A stretch of 64,000 bases of DNA, taken from NCBI RefSeq assembly GCF_000336755.1, contig NZ_AOLK01000008.1, positions 1 through 64,000 on the forward strand, in the 5' to 3' direction. This document shows, piece after piece, positions 40,923 to 48,851 of the stretch. The stretch is from Haloferax elongans ATCC BAA-1513 (lineage in GTDB: Archaea; Halobacteriota; Halobacteria; Halobacteriales; Haloferacaceae). How positions within the stretch are numbered: position 1 is the stretch's first letter; each line of letters starts with the position of its first letter. The notes under the pieces are model-generated. The model saw only the letters and a program-made list of their open reading frames with translations. It did not search any database and was not told where the DNA came from. The translations under genes and the position numbers were made by a program.

Positions 40923-42734
40923 TCAGTCGTCGCTTGGTGTTGGCCGACCGCCTGTCGACCCCCGCACGGCTTGGATATTCTCGTAGCCCATCTTGGCGAG
41001 CGAGAGCGCCAAGTAGATGAGTACGAACGCGAGGACGACCTGCACGACAGCCGACGCCATCGAGACCGGGTCAGCCGATTCCATCCACGTCGGATTCATG
41101 AACTTCATGTAGATGTTGTCGTGGATGGCGAGCCACAGCAGACCGAGGCTCGTGATAGTCACCATGAGCGCCATCGGCGCGCCGGTGCTGAGGAGTTGCT
41201 TCGAGTCGTCCCAATTAGCCAGCCACACGGTTACCGTCAGGAGCGCCAGTGCGGCGAGCAACTGGTTCGCACCGCCGAAAAGCTGCCAGAGCGTGAGCCA
41301 CGACCCGCTGGCGATGAGGACGTACGCCGGGAGCGTCTGTATCGCAGCGTTGCCCCAGCGGTTCGTCGCCAGCTCTTGTGCCTGCGTCTCGGGCGTGCCC
41401 ACGATTTCTTCCATCATGTAGCGCCCGAGTCTGACGGCCGTGTCGGTCGAAGTGAGCAGGAAGCTCACGAGGACGAGCGCCATGAACGGCCCGCCGAAGG
41501 ACGCCGGAATGCCGAAGCTCGTGAGGATGATGCCGCCACCTTGGGCGAACGTCGGCAGTGCGAGCCCGATACCGTTACCCACGTCGGGGGCGACGATAGC
41601 GACCGTCGCGAGCGCGACAGTCGCGAGCAGGCCTTCTCCAAGCATGCCGCCGTAGCCAATCGCCCGAGCGTCGGACTCTTTGTTCAGTTGCTTCGAGGTC
41701 GTCCCCGACGAGACGAGCGAGTGGAACCCGCTGATGGTCCCGCAGGCGATGGTAATGAACAAGAGCGGGAACAACGGTGTCCCGGTCCGGCCCATGAAGC
41801 CGTAGAACGGTTCGAGGTTCGTCACGAGCGGTTGCGAGGACGAACCGAGCAGCGTGCCGACGATGACCGCGAGGAGCGCCCCTCCGACGCCCGTGTAGAG
41901 GAGGAACGACGAGAGGTAGTCACGCGGTTGCAGGAGGACCCAGACCGGAAGGGCGCTCGCGAACGCCCCGTAAATGAGGATAATCGGAATCCACGCTGCA
42001 GTGTTGGCTCCGAACGACCCCGCGACCGGAAGCCACGAGCCACTCATCTCGCCGAACAGGACGAACGTCGATGCCGGTGCGCGGGCCGCGGGTTCGAACA
42101 GCGCGACGGGGAACTGAATACCCGCGTAGACGCCAGCGAACATGGCTGCGACGAATCCAACCGTCCCCGGGAGGAACGGCAGATTCAGCTGATAGAGGTA
42201 CATCCCGAACAGCACCGCGAGGGCGATGTACACCAGACTCGCCGTCGCCGCCTCTGGATAGGCGTTGAAGACGATAGCCACCACGAGGGCGAACACCGCG
42301 ACGACGAGGATGATGGTCAGGAACGCGAACCAAAGCAGCATGTTCTTGCCGCGCTCGCCGACGTACTCGCCGATGATGTAGCCGATAGACTTGCCCTCGT
42401 GTCGCAGGCTACTCGACAGCGACACGAAGTCGTGGACACTACCGAGCAGTGGGTTCCCGATAGCAATCCACGCCAGCGCGGGAAGCCACCCCCACACCAC
42501 GCCCGCTGTAATCGGGCCGACAATCGGCGCGCCGCCCGCGATACTCGAATAGTGATGCCCCAGTAAGACCGGCTTTTTCGCCGGGACGTACTCCTGTCCG
42601 TCTTCGTACTTGTGGGCGGGTGTGTCTCGACTATCGTCGAGTTCGACGAACTGCGCGAGGTAGCGCGAATAGCCGAAATACCCGGCCGTAAACATCGCAA
42701 GTACTGCGACGACCAGCCAGATGACTTGAACCAT
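40923..42734 (-). CDS. cstA: carbon starvation protein A (peptide/pyruvate transporter family)
   Basis: The 603-aa membrane protein matches CstA: about 16 hydrophobic helices, with conserved PAKKPVLLGHHYSSIAGGAPIVGPI near the N-terminus (as PVLLGHHYSSIAGGAP), WGWLPALAWIAIGNPLLGSVHDF, GFHSLVSSGTTSKQLNKESDA and ATNRWGNAAIQTLPAYVLIAS. Bacterial relatives import peptides or pyruvate on starvation. ATG 42734 (MVQVIWLVVAVLAMF) is preferred; the frame opens 15 bases earlier. TATA box TATAATATAA (42761-42770) lies about 27-35 bases upstream, with a palindrome just behind it. Confidence 0.93.
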   Translation of the reverse strand: MVQVIWLVVAVLAMFTAGYFGYSRYLAQFVELDDSRDTPAHKYEDGQEYVPAKKPVLLGHHYSSIAGGAPIVGPITAGVVWGWLPALAWIAIGNPLLGSVHDFVSLSSSLRHEGKSIGYIIGEYVGERGKNMLLWFAFLTIILVVAVFALVVAIVFNAYPEAATASLVYIALAVLFGMYLYQLNLPFLPGTVGFVAAMFAGVYAGIQFPVALFEPAARAPASTFVLFGEMSGSWLPVAGSFGANTAAWIPIILIYGAFASALPVWVLLQPRDYLSSFLLYTGVGGALLAVIVGTLLGSSSQPLVTNLEPFYGFMGRTGTPLFPLLFITIACGTISGFHSLVSSGTTSKQLNKESDARAIGYGGMLGEGLLATVALATVAIVAPDVGNGIGLALPTFAQGGGIILTSFGIPASFGGPFMALVLVSFLLTSTDTAVRLGRYMMEEIVGTPETQAQELATNRWGNAAIQTLPAYVLIASGSWLTLWQLFGGANQLLAALALLTVTVWLANWDDSKQLLSTGAPMALMVTITSLGLLWLAIHDNIYMKFMNPTWMESADPVSMASAVVQVVLAFVLIYLALSLAKMGYENIQAVRGSTGGRPTPSDD

Positions 42735-42760
42735 GATAGTGTGACCCACTGGCAGGCACG

Positions 42761-42792
42761 TATAATATAACCTTAATGTTAACGATTAACAT
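42761..42792 (-). promoter_or_regulatory. cstA promoter and palindromic operator
   Basis: The AT-rich TATA region TATAATATAACC occupies 42761-42772. Next to it, on the upstream side of cstA, is the palindrome ATGTTAA-CGA-TTAACAT (42776-42792), extended imperfectly by CCTTA and TAAGG at its ends. A regulator bound here would touch the BRE/TATA complex. Its half-site ATTAACAT also appears at 47237-47244 upstream of the TAXI transporter gene. Confidence 0.65.
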
Positions 42793-42862
42793 AAGGTAAT
42801 TTGAAAAAGAAAATAGAAACCTGCAGGTAGTCGATGGTGACACGGCCGACCGCAGGCTCGTC

Positions 42863-43837
42863 TCAGTCGGCCGGTATCGAACTCACTTCGACTTCGATAT
42901 CGAGTTCGTCCGCGACCTCGCCGAGGAAGTTGCCTTTCACTTCCGAGACGCGCGTCTCGATTTCGGCCACGAGCGGCGCGTCGAAGTCCTCACGGAGTTG
43001 TGCGAGTCGGTTCCGTTCGGTCTCGACTCTATCACGGAGGAACCGAGCGCCACGGCCGTCTTCGTCAGGGTCGGGTTCGGGGGTGAGCCGATTGACTGCG
43101 AGGCCCTGCACGTCGAGGCCGTAGGAGTCGAGTTGCTCGGCGGCCCGTTCTGTCTCCCGAATCGACAGTTCGTCGGGGTTGACGACGAGGTAGAACGCCG
43201 CGTCCTCCCGGAGCGTCTCGGCCGCGAACGAGAAGTCGTCGCGGCGCTTCTCCAACCGCGCGATAATCGGGTCGCCGTCCATCATCCGCCGCGGTTCGTT
43301 GTTCCCGATGGCGGCGCGTTCGAACAGTTCGATAGACTGCGTGCGTTTGTGGATGAGGCGCCGAATCCACCCGTCGAGGTACTCCGGCAGGGAGAGCAGT
43401 CGGAGCGTTCCACCAGTCGGTGAGGTGTCGAAGACGACGCGGTCGTACTCGTCTGAACTCCGCATCACGTCGATAAAGCGGTCGAACAGGGCCGACTCGT
43501 GGGCACCCGGCGTCTGGTGTGCCATCTCTATCTGCCGGTCGATTTCGTTGACCATCGCGGGGCTCACTTGGTCGCTCAACGCGCGTTTCGTCTCCATCAG
43601 GTGTTCGCGAACCTCGGTCTCGGGGTCGATTTCCATCGCGTCGAGGTTCGGTTCGCCTTCGACCGACGACGGTGAGTCCGAAAAGACCTGGTCGAACACG
43701 TCGCGGGTGCTGTGTGCCGGGTCAGTCGAGACGAGGAGCGTCCGAACCCCTGCACGGGCGCTCTTGACCGCGTAGGCGCTCGACATCGTCGTCTTCCCGA
43801 CGCCGCCTTTCCCGCCGAAAAAGACGAACTTGCGCAT
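42863..43837 (-). CDS. ArsA/GET3-type P-loop ATPase
   Basis: The 324-aa protein has the deviant Walker A GGKGGVGKTTMS (residues 8-19), switch I STDPAHSTRDVF, switch II VVFDTSPTGGTLRLLSLPEY and the adenine loop VVNPDELSIRET. This is the ArsA/GET3 family, which delivers tail-anchored membrane proteins or drives arsenite pumps. The cysteines for arsenite binding are not evident, so a GET3-like or haloarchaeal gas-vesicle/membrane-protein targeting role is more plausible. ATG 43837 starts at MRKFVFFGGKGG; the upstream frame is not conserved-looking. A 98-aa gene ends one base before it. Confidence 0.88.
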   Translation of the reverse strand: MRKFVFFGGKGGVGKTTMSSAYAVKSARAGVRTLLVSTDPAHSTRDVFDQVFSDSPSSVEGEPNLDAMEIDPETEVREHLMETKRALSDQVSPAMVNEIDRQIEMAHQTPGAHESALFDRFIDVMRSSDEYDRVVFDTSPTGGTLRLLSLPEYLDGWIRRLIHKRTQSIELFERAAIGNNEPRRMMDGDPIIARLEKRRDDFSFAAETLREDAAFYLVVNPDELSIRETERAAEQLDSYGLDVQGLAVNRLTPEPDPDEDGRGARFLRDRVETERNRLAQLREDFDAPLVAEIETRVSEVKGNFLGEVADELDIEVEVSSIPAD

Positions 43838-43838
43838 G

Positions 43839-44135
43839 TTAGAAGTGATATTGGTGGCCCTTGCGTTCGAGAAGCGACCCGCGGTCCCACATCCGCCGTT
43901 CCCACGCCTCGAACTCATCTTCGAGGAACGGGAGCAGTTCGGCGGTGTAGTACGAAACCGGCGACGGAATCCCGAACGCGTCGGGGAAACACGCCAGCAT
44001 AAAGGCGTCTTCGTAGTCTTCTGCTTGCTGTTCTATCTTCTCGTAGGCGGGATGCGTAATCATCCCGTGGTAGAGGCCGCGGGCCCACTCTTCTGCGAGT
44101 TCCAGAAAAGATTCGATGCGCGCGGCGAGCGTCAT
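43839..44135 (-). CDS. small haloarchaeal protein paired with ArsA-like gene
   Basis: The 98-aa protein is helical and aromatic-rich: MTLAARIESFLELAEEWARG, HPAYEKIEQQAEDYEDAFML and YYTAELLPFLEDEFEAWERR. It has no motif I recognise. It ends one base before the ArsA-like ATPase ATG, so the two form an operon and may work together. TATA-like GTTTGATAACC lies 15-25 bases upstream of the start. Confidence 0.75.
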   Translation of the reverse strand: MTLAARIESFLELAEEWARGLYHGMITHPAYEKIEQQAEDYEDAFMLACFPDAFGIPSPVSYYTAELLPFLEDEFEAWERRMWDRGSLLERKGHQYHF

Positions 44136-44235
44136 TAGTTAACAACACACTGGTTATCAAACAAAAACGTATCGTTCATGACTGACCGTGTGGGATACCC
44201 GCGGCTTGATATACGATGGCGAGGAAGGCCCGTCC

Positions 44236-45501
44236 ATGACTTCCCGGGACGTCACCCCCGTGACAGTGCTCGGCGGAAGCCTCGGGGCTGGCAAGACGAC
44301 GCTCCTCAATCACCTATTGACGAACGCCGGTGGCCGTGATATCGCCGTCCTCGTCAACGACATGGGCGAGGTGAACGTCGACGCCGAACTGGTCGCAGAC
44401 GAGTCGGAACTCGACGTCGGCGGCGGCGTGACGGAGCTGTCGAACGGGTGTATCTGCTGTGAGTTACAGGACGACTTGGAGACGGCCGTCGTCCGACTGG
44501 CGCAGAACCGCTCGTTCGACCACCTCGTCGTCGAGGCCTCCGGTGTCTCCGAACCGGGACCGGTCGCCCGGCTGTTCGTCACCTCCCGGGCGGCCGCGAT
44601 GTACGACGTGTCCGGCCTCGTGACCGTCGTGGACTCGCGGCTCTTCGCAGACACCTTCGTCGGCAGCGACCCCGAACGAACTGTCGCAGAGGATGCCGAC
44701 GGAACCGTCCGACCGCTTTCGGACCTCCTCGTCGAACAGGTCGAGAGCGCGGACCTCGTCGTCCTGAACAAGCGCGACCTCGTCACCGACGCCGAGTTGG
44801 CGCGCGTCCGCAACGTGGTCGAGACACTTCGTCCCGGAGCCGATGTCGTGGAGACGACCCACAGCACCGTGGACGTAGACCTGCTCCTGTCCGATGTTCA
44901 CGACCCAGACGCACCGGTCGGGTGGCGGGCGGTTCTCGACGAGGAAGACGGCGCGAGTGAAGACGAGAACGAGCACGAACACACCCACGACGACCACGAA
45001 CACGCCCACGACGACACCTCCCACGCAGAGGCGACCTACGGCGTCACCTCGTTCGTCTATCGCCGACGGGCACCCCTCGACCCGGAGGGGGCTGCCAAGA
45101 TCCTCGGCGACCTCCCAGAGTCGGTCGTCCGCGCGAAAGGGTCGCTGTGGGTCGCGGGCGTGGAGGACGTTCACTACACCTACAGTCAGGCTGGCCCATC
45201 GGCGTACGTCACCGCCAGCGGGCCGTGGATTGCGTCGCTGCCGGAGTTCGAACAGGAAACCTACCGGCGAAACCACCCTGAACTCGACTGGCACGACGAG
45301 TTCGGCGACAAGCGCACCGAACTCGTGTTCATCGGCCGCGACGTGGACGAAGAAGCGTTGACAGCAACACTGGACGACCACGTCCTCGAACTGGGGGCAG
45401 AAGTGACCGACACTCGCTACCCGACCGAGCCGGGGGACGAACTCGTCTTGGCAGAGCCAACGGCCGAAGAGAGGAACGTAGAGCCGGAGGCGGGCCAATG
45501 A
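44236..45501 (+). CDS. CobW/COG0523 GTP-binding metallochaperone
   Basis: The 421-aa GTPase has P-loop GGSLGAGKTTLLNHLL (from residue 13), the metal-binding GCICC motif (CICC at 72-75), switch VEASGVSEPGPVARLF, guanine-specificity NKRDLV and a C-terminal CobW domain. A His/Asp-rich linker (about 244-265, HEHTHDDHEHAHDD) should bind zinc or another divalent metal. The family hands metal to apo-enzymes; zinc is likely but not proven. TATA TTGATATACG lies about 27 bases before ATG 44236, so an earlier in-frame start at 44188 is unlikely. The next gene overlaps by four bases. Confidence 0.88.
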   Translation: MTSRDVTPVTVLGGSLGAGKTTLLNHLLTNAGGRDIAVLVNDMGEVNVDAELVADESELDVGGGVTELSNGCICCELQDDLETAVVRLAQNRSFDHLVVEASGVSEPGPVARLFVTSRAAAMYDVSGLVTVVDSRLFADTFVGSDPERTVAEDADGTVRPLSDLLVEQVESADLVVLNKRDLVTDAELARVRNVVETLRPGADVVETTHSTVDVDLLLSDVHDPDAPVGWRAVLDEEDGASEDENEHEHTHDDHEHAHDDTSHAEATYGVTSFVYRRRAPLDPEGAAKILGDLPESVVRAKGSLWVAGVEDVHYTYSQAGPSAYVTASGPWIASLPEFEQETYRRNHPELDWHDEFGDKRTELVFIGRDVDEEALTATLDDHVLELGAEVTDTRYPTEPGDELVLAEPTAEERNVEPEAGQ

Positions 45502-45698
45502 GCGACGAGGTCGGTGAAATCGAGTGGGGCGAAGGCGACCCGCGCGTGCTGCTCGTGATGAACGTCGTCCTCTCGTCAGTCTTCGCGACGGTCGTCGTGT
45601 TCGGTCTGTCGTACGCCGACCTCGCGGCGTTCACGCTCGTCAACGTCGCCTCGGCGGCGCTCGTCCTCGTGGCGCTGACGTATCTCGTGACTAAGTGA
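45498..45698 (+). CDS. small membrane protein coupled to the CobW gene
   Basis: The 66-aa protein has an acidic cytoplasmic-like start (MSDEVGEIEWGEGDPR) and two hydrophobic helices (about 17-37 and 43-63) separated by YADL. Its ATG overlaps the CobW stop (ATGA), so they are co-translated. A role as membrane partner of the metallochaperone is possible but only inferred from position. Confidence 0.75.
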   Translation: MSDEVGEIEWGEGDPRVLLVMNVVLSSVFATVVVFGLSYADLAAFTLVNVASAALVLVALTYLVTK

Positions 45699-45809
45699 GC
45701 GCCGAAGCCCGGAGGAGCGCGATATCGTTCGATTCGTGAACCACCCGCAGGGAGCCGCTGGCGGCCGATAGCCGCATTTATGTCCTTCGGGAGTCCGATT
45801 TTCGGTAAG

Positions 45810-46490
45810 ATGCCCATCGAAGACCGAGACAACGCGTACCTCATCACGCACGCGCTGGCCAAGGACACGCTCTCGCGCCTCCGAGACGTGGAGACGACGC
45901 AGGTGGCCTTCCGGAAGGGCCTCGTCAAACTCGGCCGTATCTGCGGCTACGAAATCATCGACGGCGCGATGGAGACCGAGTACGTCTCCATTCAGACGCC
46001 GCTGGAAGAGACGACCGGCGAGCGCGTCAAAGGCCTCGACGACGTCGTCATCATCAACGTCCTCCGCGCGGCGACACCGTTCGTCGAAGGACTCCTCAAG
46101 GCGTTCCCCCGAGCGAAGCAGGGCGTCATCTCTGCGGGCCGCGACGAAGACGCCGGAATGGACGACGAAGGTGGCTTCCCCATCACTATCGACTACGTCA
46201 AACTCCCCGAGATTACCGAAGACGACACCGTCATCGTGGCCGACCCAATGCTCGCCACCGGGTCGACGATGTGTGCCGTCCTCGACCACGTTCTCGAAAA
46301 CGCCGGTGTCGACCCCGAGAAACTGTTCGTCCTCTCAGCCGTCTCCGCGCCGGACGGACTCCTCCGCGTCGACGGCGAGTTCCCCGAGGTCGACCTGCTG
46401 ACGGTCTCTATCGACGACTACCTCGACGACGACGGCTACATCATCCCCGGTCTCGGCGACGCCGGCGACCGCGCGTTCCGAACGACGTAA
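45810..46490 (+). CDS. upp: uracil phosphoribosyltransferase
   Basis: The 226-aa enzyme salvages uracil to UMP using PRPP. The PRPP-binding loop is [22 protein letters not shown] (as [12 protein letters not shown]), the flexible loop region is [16 protein letters not shown], and the C-terminal uracil-binding segment is [17 protein letters not shown]. The ATG at 45810 ([19 protein letters not shown]) is chosen because TATA box GCATTTATG lies about 27-37 bases upstream; the frame opens earlier at 45780 inside the TATA box. Monocistronic. Confidence 0.94.
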   Translation: MPIEDRDNAYLITHALAKDTLSRLRDVETTQVAFRKGLVKLGRICGYEIIDGAMETEYVSIQTPLEETTGERVKGLDDVVIINVLRAATPFVEGLLKAFPRAKQGVISAGRDEDAGMDDEGGFPITIDYVKLPEITEDDTVIVADPMLATGSTMCAVLDHVLENAGVDPEKLFVLSAVSAPDGLLRVDGEFPEVDLLTVSIDDYLDDDGYIIPGLGDAGDRAFRTT

Positions 46491-46529
46491 CGGGCGAGCG
46501 CAGACTGGTCGAGATTCCACGTGGGCAAT

Positions 46530-46599
46530 CCATAAGTCGTCGCCCGCGCACCTCCGAAGCATGGACGACACTCGCGGCGTGAGAGGTGACGGGCAGTGA
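46530..46599 (+). promoter_or_regulatory. leaderless mini-ORF overlapping a GTG start
   Basis: TATA-like CCATAAGT (46530-46537) predicts transcription from the ATG at 46561. This ATG opens a 12-codon frame, MDDTRGVRGDGQ, whose TGA (46597-46599) overlaps the GTG start of the zinc-finger gene (46596-46598). Inside the mini-ORF is GAGGTGA (46583-46589), a seven-base match to the complement of the 16S 3' end, six bases before the GTG. Confidence 0.55.
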
Positions 46600-46802
46600 G
46601 CGACTCGTGTGACGGGTGCGGCCGAGCGGTCGAAGACCCACTCGCGCGACGGGTTCGCCTGCAAGTCGACGGGTCGGCCGTCGACGACCAGCGACTCTGT
46701 CCGACCTGTTTTGCCGACTGGATTACTCGATACGAAGAGCAGATGTCACCGCAAACCGAGTCGAGTACGACCTCGTCGGACGCCGACATCATCGTCGACT
46801 GA
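46596..46802 (+). CDS. small zinc-finger protein, 68 aa
   Basis: Two CxxC pairs are present: CDGCGRAVEDPLA near the N-terminus and LCPTCFADWITRYEEQ about 25 residues later. They are spaced like a treble-clef or zinc-ribbon fold. The tail is Ser/Thr/Asp-rich and probably disordered. The GTG start is supported by a strong Shine-Dalgarno GAGGTGA six bases upstream. Haloarchaea encode many such one-domain zinc-finger proteins, a few of which affect regulation; this one's role is unknown. Confidence 0.75.
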   Translation: MSDSCDGCGRAVEDPLARRVRLQVDGSAVDDQRLCPTCFADWITRYEEQMSPQTESSTTSSDADIIVD

Positions 46803-47160
46803 TTTTCAACCCCCTTCCTTCGAGTCGAAAACACACGACAGTGTCGACCTTCGACTCGGCTCGGGCGTGACGAAACGGACCCCAAGAGGGATATTGTGAG
46901 AGACGTTCGCACGGAGATGGGTCAGGGGAATTCCCCCGACGCGGCAACCCCTTCACTTCGAGTCGAACTCGTGACCCTCGGCGAGCAACCGACGTCTTGT
47001 GAGTCCGAGAGACAGGCTATTGAATCGGTGATATCAGACAACAGTAGTGAAGAAATCATACAACACGCATACATACTATATCAGCGAATTGTGAAAATTA
47101 TGCGACAAAGGTCGGTTTGGCTCGGTTTGACAGGTAAAGCTGTCTAATCGTACTATGTAC
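46803..47160 (+). other. weakly coding stretch with possible 83-aa frame
   Basis: A frame at 46896-47147 (GTG start, or ATG at 46917-46919) encodes LRVELVTLGEQPTSCESERQ and then AIESVISDNSSEEIIQHAYI. Its first half has haloarchaeal codon bias; the second half is AT-rich. There is no clear TATA box or recognisable domain. It may be a decaying or recently acquired gene. From about 47040 the DNA is markedly AT-rich. Confidence 0.3.
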
Positions 47161-47209
47161 GTTATTCTCAGAGTTTAAAGAGTGTTCTACAGCAATAATT
47201 TATCAACAA

Positions 47210-47276
47210 TAATGTGAAAATATACACATTACAGTAATTAACATGAACAACACTATATATCTATTGAGACCAATAG
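47210..47276 (+). promoter_or_regulatory. TAXI-TRAP operon promoter with two palindromes
   Basis: The TATA box ACTATATATCT (about 47252-47262) lies 27 bases before the leaderless ATG at 47283. Upstream is the inverted repeat TAATGTG (47210-47216) and CACATTA (47225-47231) with an 8-base spacer. Downstream of the TATA, before the start, is CTATTG-AGAC-CAATAG (47261-47276). ATTAACAT at 47237-47244 matches the half-site of the cstA palindrome. The upstream site is placed for activation and the downstream one for repression. Confidence 0.6.
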
Positions 47277-47282
47277 TAGTGT

Positions 47283-48311
47283 ATGGCACGGAAACTTGAT
47301 CGTCGTGAGTTCATCGCAGCGACAGGGGCAATTGGTATCGCGGGTCTCGCCGGTTGTGCTGGTGGCGGAGACGGTGGCGAAGAGACCACCACGACCGCGG
47401 ACGACGGCATGGACGGCGAGGAGACGACGACCGAAGATACGGGAGGAAACGGAGACGGCACCGAGACCCGTCTGTCGTGGCACGCCGGCGGAACCGGTGG
47501 GACGTACTTCCCACTCTCGAACGAATTCAAGTCCGTCGTCGAGGCGAACACGGACTTCACGCTTCAGGTCCAGTCGACCGGCGCGTCCGTCGAGAACGTC
47601 GGCAGTCTCGCCCGCGGGAACGCCGACTTCGCACTGATTCAAAACGACGTTGCGTTCTTCGCAAAGAACGGCACCGGTATCGACGCCTTCGACGGAAACC
47701 CCGTCGAGAACCTCAGCGGCGTCGCCACGCTGTACCCGGAGACCATCCACATCGTCACGCTCGCCGACACGGGCATCGAGCAACCGTCGGACCTCGAAGG
47801 CGCGACCATCAACACCGGTGACCTCGGCTCCGGGACGCAGGTCAACGCGAATCAGATTCTCGAAGCCCTCGGTATCGAAGACTTCTCCGAGCAGAACACC
47901 GGTTTCTCACAGGCATCCGACCAGCTGAAGAACGGCGACATCGACGCCGCGTTCGTCGTCGGCGGCTGGCCAGTCGGTGCTATCGAGGAACTCGCCGCGA
48001 CCGAAGACGTCCACATCGTCCCCGTCGAGGGCGACAACCGGCAGGCCGTCAAGGACGCCGCACCGTTCTACGCGGACGACGAAATCCCGTCCGGCACCTA
48101 CGGTCTCGAAAACCCCGCCCCGACCGTCTCGGTCCAGGCGATGATTGCGACCAACGCCGAACAGCCCGAGGCAACGGTCGAAGCAGTCAGCGAGGCCATC
48201 TTCGAGAACGTCGACGACCTGACCATCAAGACGGACTTCATCTCGAAGGAGACGGCTCAGGACGGCATGTCCATCGACCTGCACCCCGGTGCACAGGCGT
48301 ACTTCGGCTAA
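47283..48311 (+). CDS. TAXI-family TRAP transporter substrate-binding lipoprotein
   Basis: The 342-aa extracytoplasmic receptor has a Tat signal with twin arginines (LDRREFIAATGA) and a lipobox LAGC with Cys25 for lipid anchoring, followed by a Gly/Asp/Glu/Thr-rich linker (26-60). The mature part is the TAXI fold: WHAGGTGGTYFPLSNEFKSV, STGASVENVGSLARGNADFA, LYPETIHIVT and GDLGSGTQVNANQILEALGI. It captures a dicarboxylate or amino-acid-like solute for the fused permease two genes downstream. The transcript is leaderless. Confidence 0.92.
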   Translation: MARKLDRREFIAATGAIGIAGLAGCAGGGDGGEETTTTADDGMDGEETTTEDTGGNGDGTETRLSWHAGGTGGTYFPLSNEFKSVVEANTDFTLQVQSTGASVENVGSLARGNADFALIQNDVAFFAKNGTGIDAFDGNPVENLSGVATLYPETIHIVTLADTGIEQPSDLEGATINTGDLGSGTQVNANQILEALGIEDFSEQNTGFSQASDQLKNGDIDAAFVVGGWPVGAIEELAATEDVHIVPVEGDNRQAVKDAAPFYADDEIPSGTYGLENPAPTVSVQAMIATNAEQPEATVEAVSEAIFENVDDLTIKTDFISKETAQDGMSIDLHPGAQAYFG

Positions 48312-48358
48312 TCGCCAACTAACCTGAGCGAGCCGCCACATACCAACCCATCCTTTCG

Positions 48359-48844
48359 ATGCTCGATTCGATTCACACACGTATCCTCGTCGTAGTCGCG
48401 GTACTCGCGCTCGCAGTCGGTGCGAGCGCAGCCGTTCCAGCCGGGCAGGCCCTCGTCGTCGAAGACGCCGAGACGGGCGAGCACCTCAAGACCGTCCCCG
48501 TCGAAGAAAACACCACTGTCGCGCTCGAATACACGCACAGTGTCGAAAAGACGCGTGTCCTCGACGCCTACGCGGTGCAGGACGGAGCACTCGTGATGAC
48601 GAGGATGGAGTTCAAATCGTACGGCGCTGGTCTCCCCGCGCGAGCGAACGTGACGACCGAAAACGGGTCGTTCGTCTTCGACCCGCAGGGGAGTTACAGA
48701 GAGCTGTACGTCAAGCCCGGCCACATCGCCGGCCACAAGCTCCACGTGGGTGAACGTACGTACGACCTCGTTGCACTGTCTGATGCCCGCTCTGTTCGTC
48801 TCCACGTGACAGAGCAATCAGTGCTCGACGCCGCCCTCCACTGA
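48359..48844 (+). CDS. DUF1850 protein of the TAXI-TRAP operon
   Basis: The 161-aa protein has an N-terminal hydrophobic signal/anchor (IRTRILVVVAVLALAV region, residues 8-30) and the DUF1850 beta domain: VVEDAETGEHLKTVPVEENT, ALEYTHSVEKTRVLDAYAVQ and the glycine-rich GAGLPARANVTTENGSF. DUF1850 genes regularly sit between TAXI receptors and fused TRAP permeases, as here. The protein is likely outside the membrane and assists transport; the mechanism is unknown. Confidence 0.85.
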   Translation: MLDSIHTRILVVVAVLALAVGASAAVPAGQALVVEDAETGEHLKTVPVEENTTVALEYTHSVEKTRVLDAYAVQDGALVMTRMEFKSYGAGLPARANVTTENGSFVFDPQGSYRELYVKPGHIAGHKLHVGERTYDLVALSDARSVRLHVTEQSVLDAALH

Positions 48845-48851
48845 CCAATCA

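Noticed and set aside
40971-42566. 531-codon plus-strand frame opposite cstA
   Set aside because: Arg/Glu/His-rich shadow of a membrane-protein gene; no domain and no promoter.
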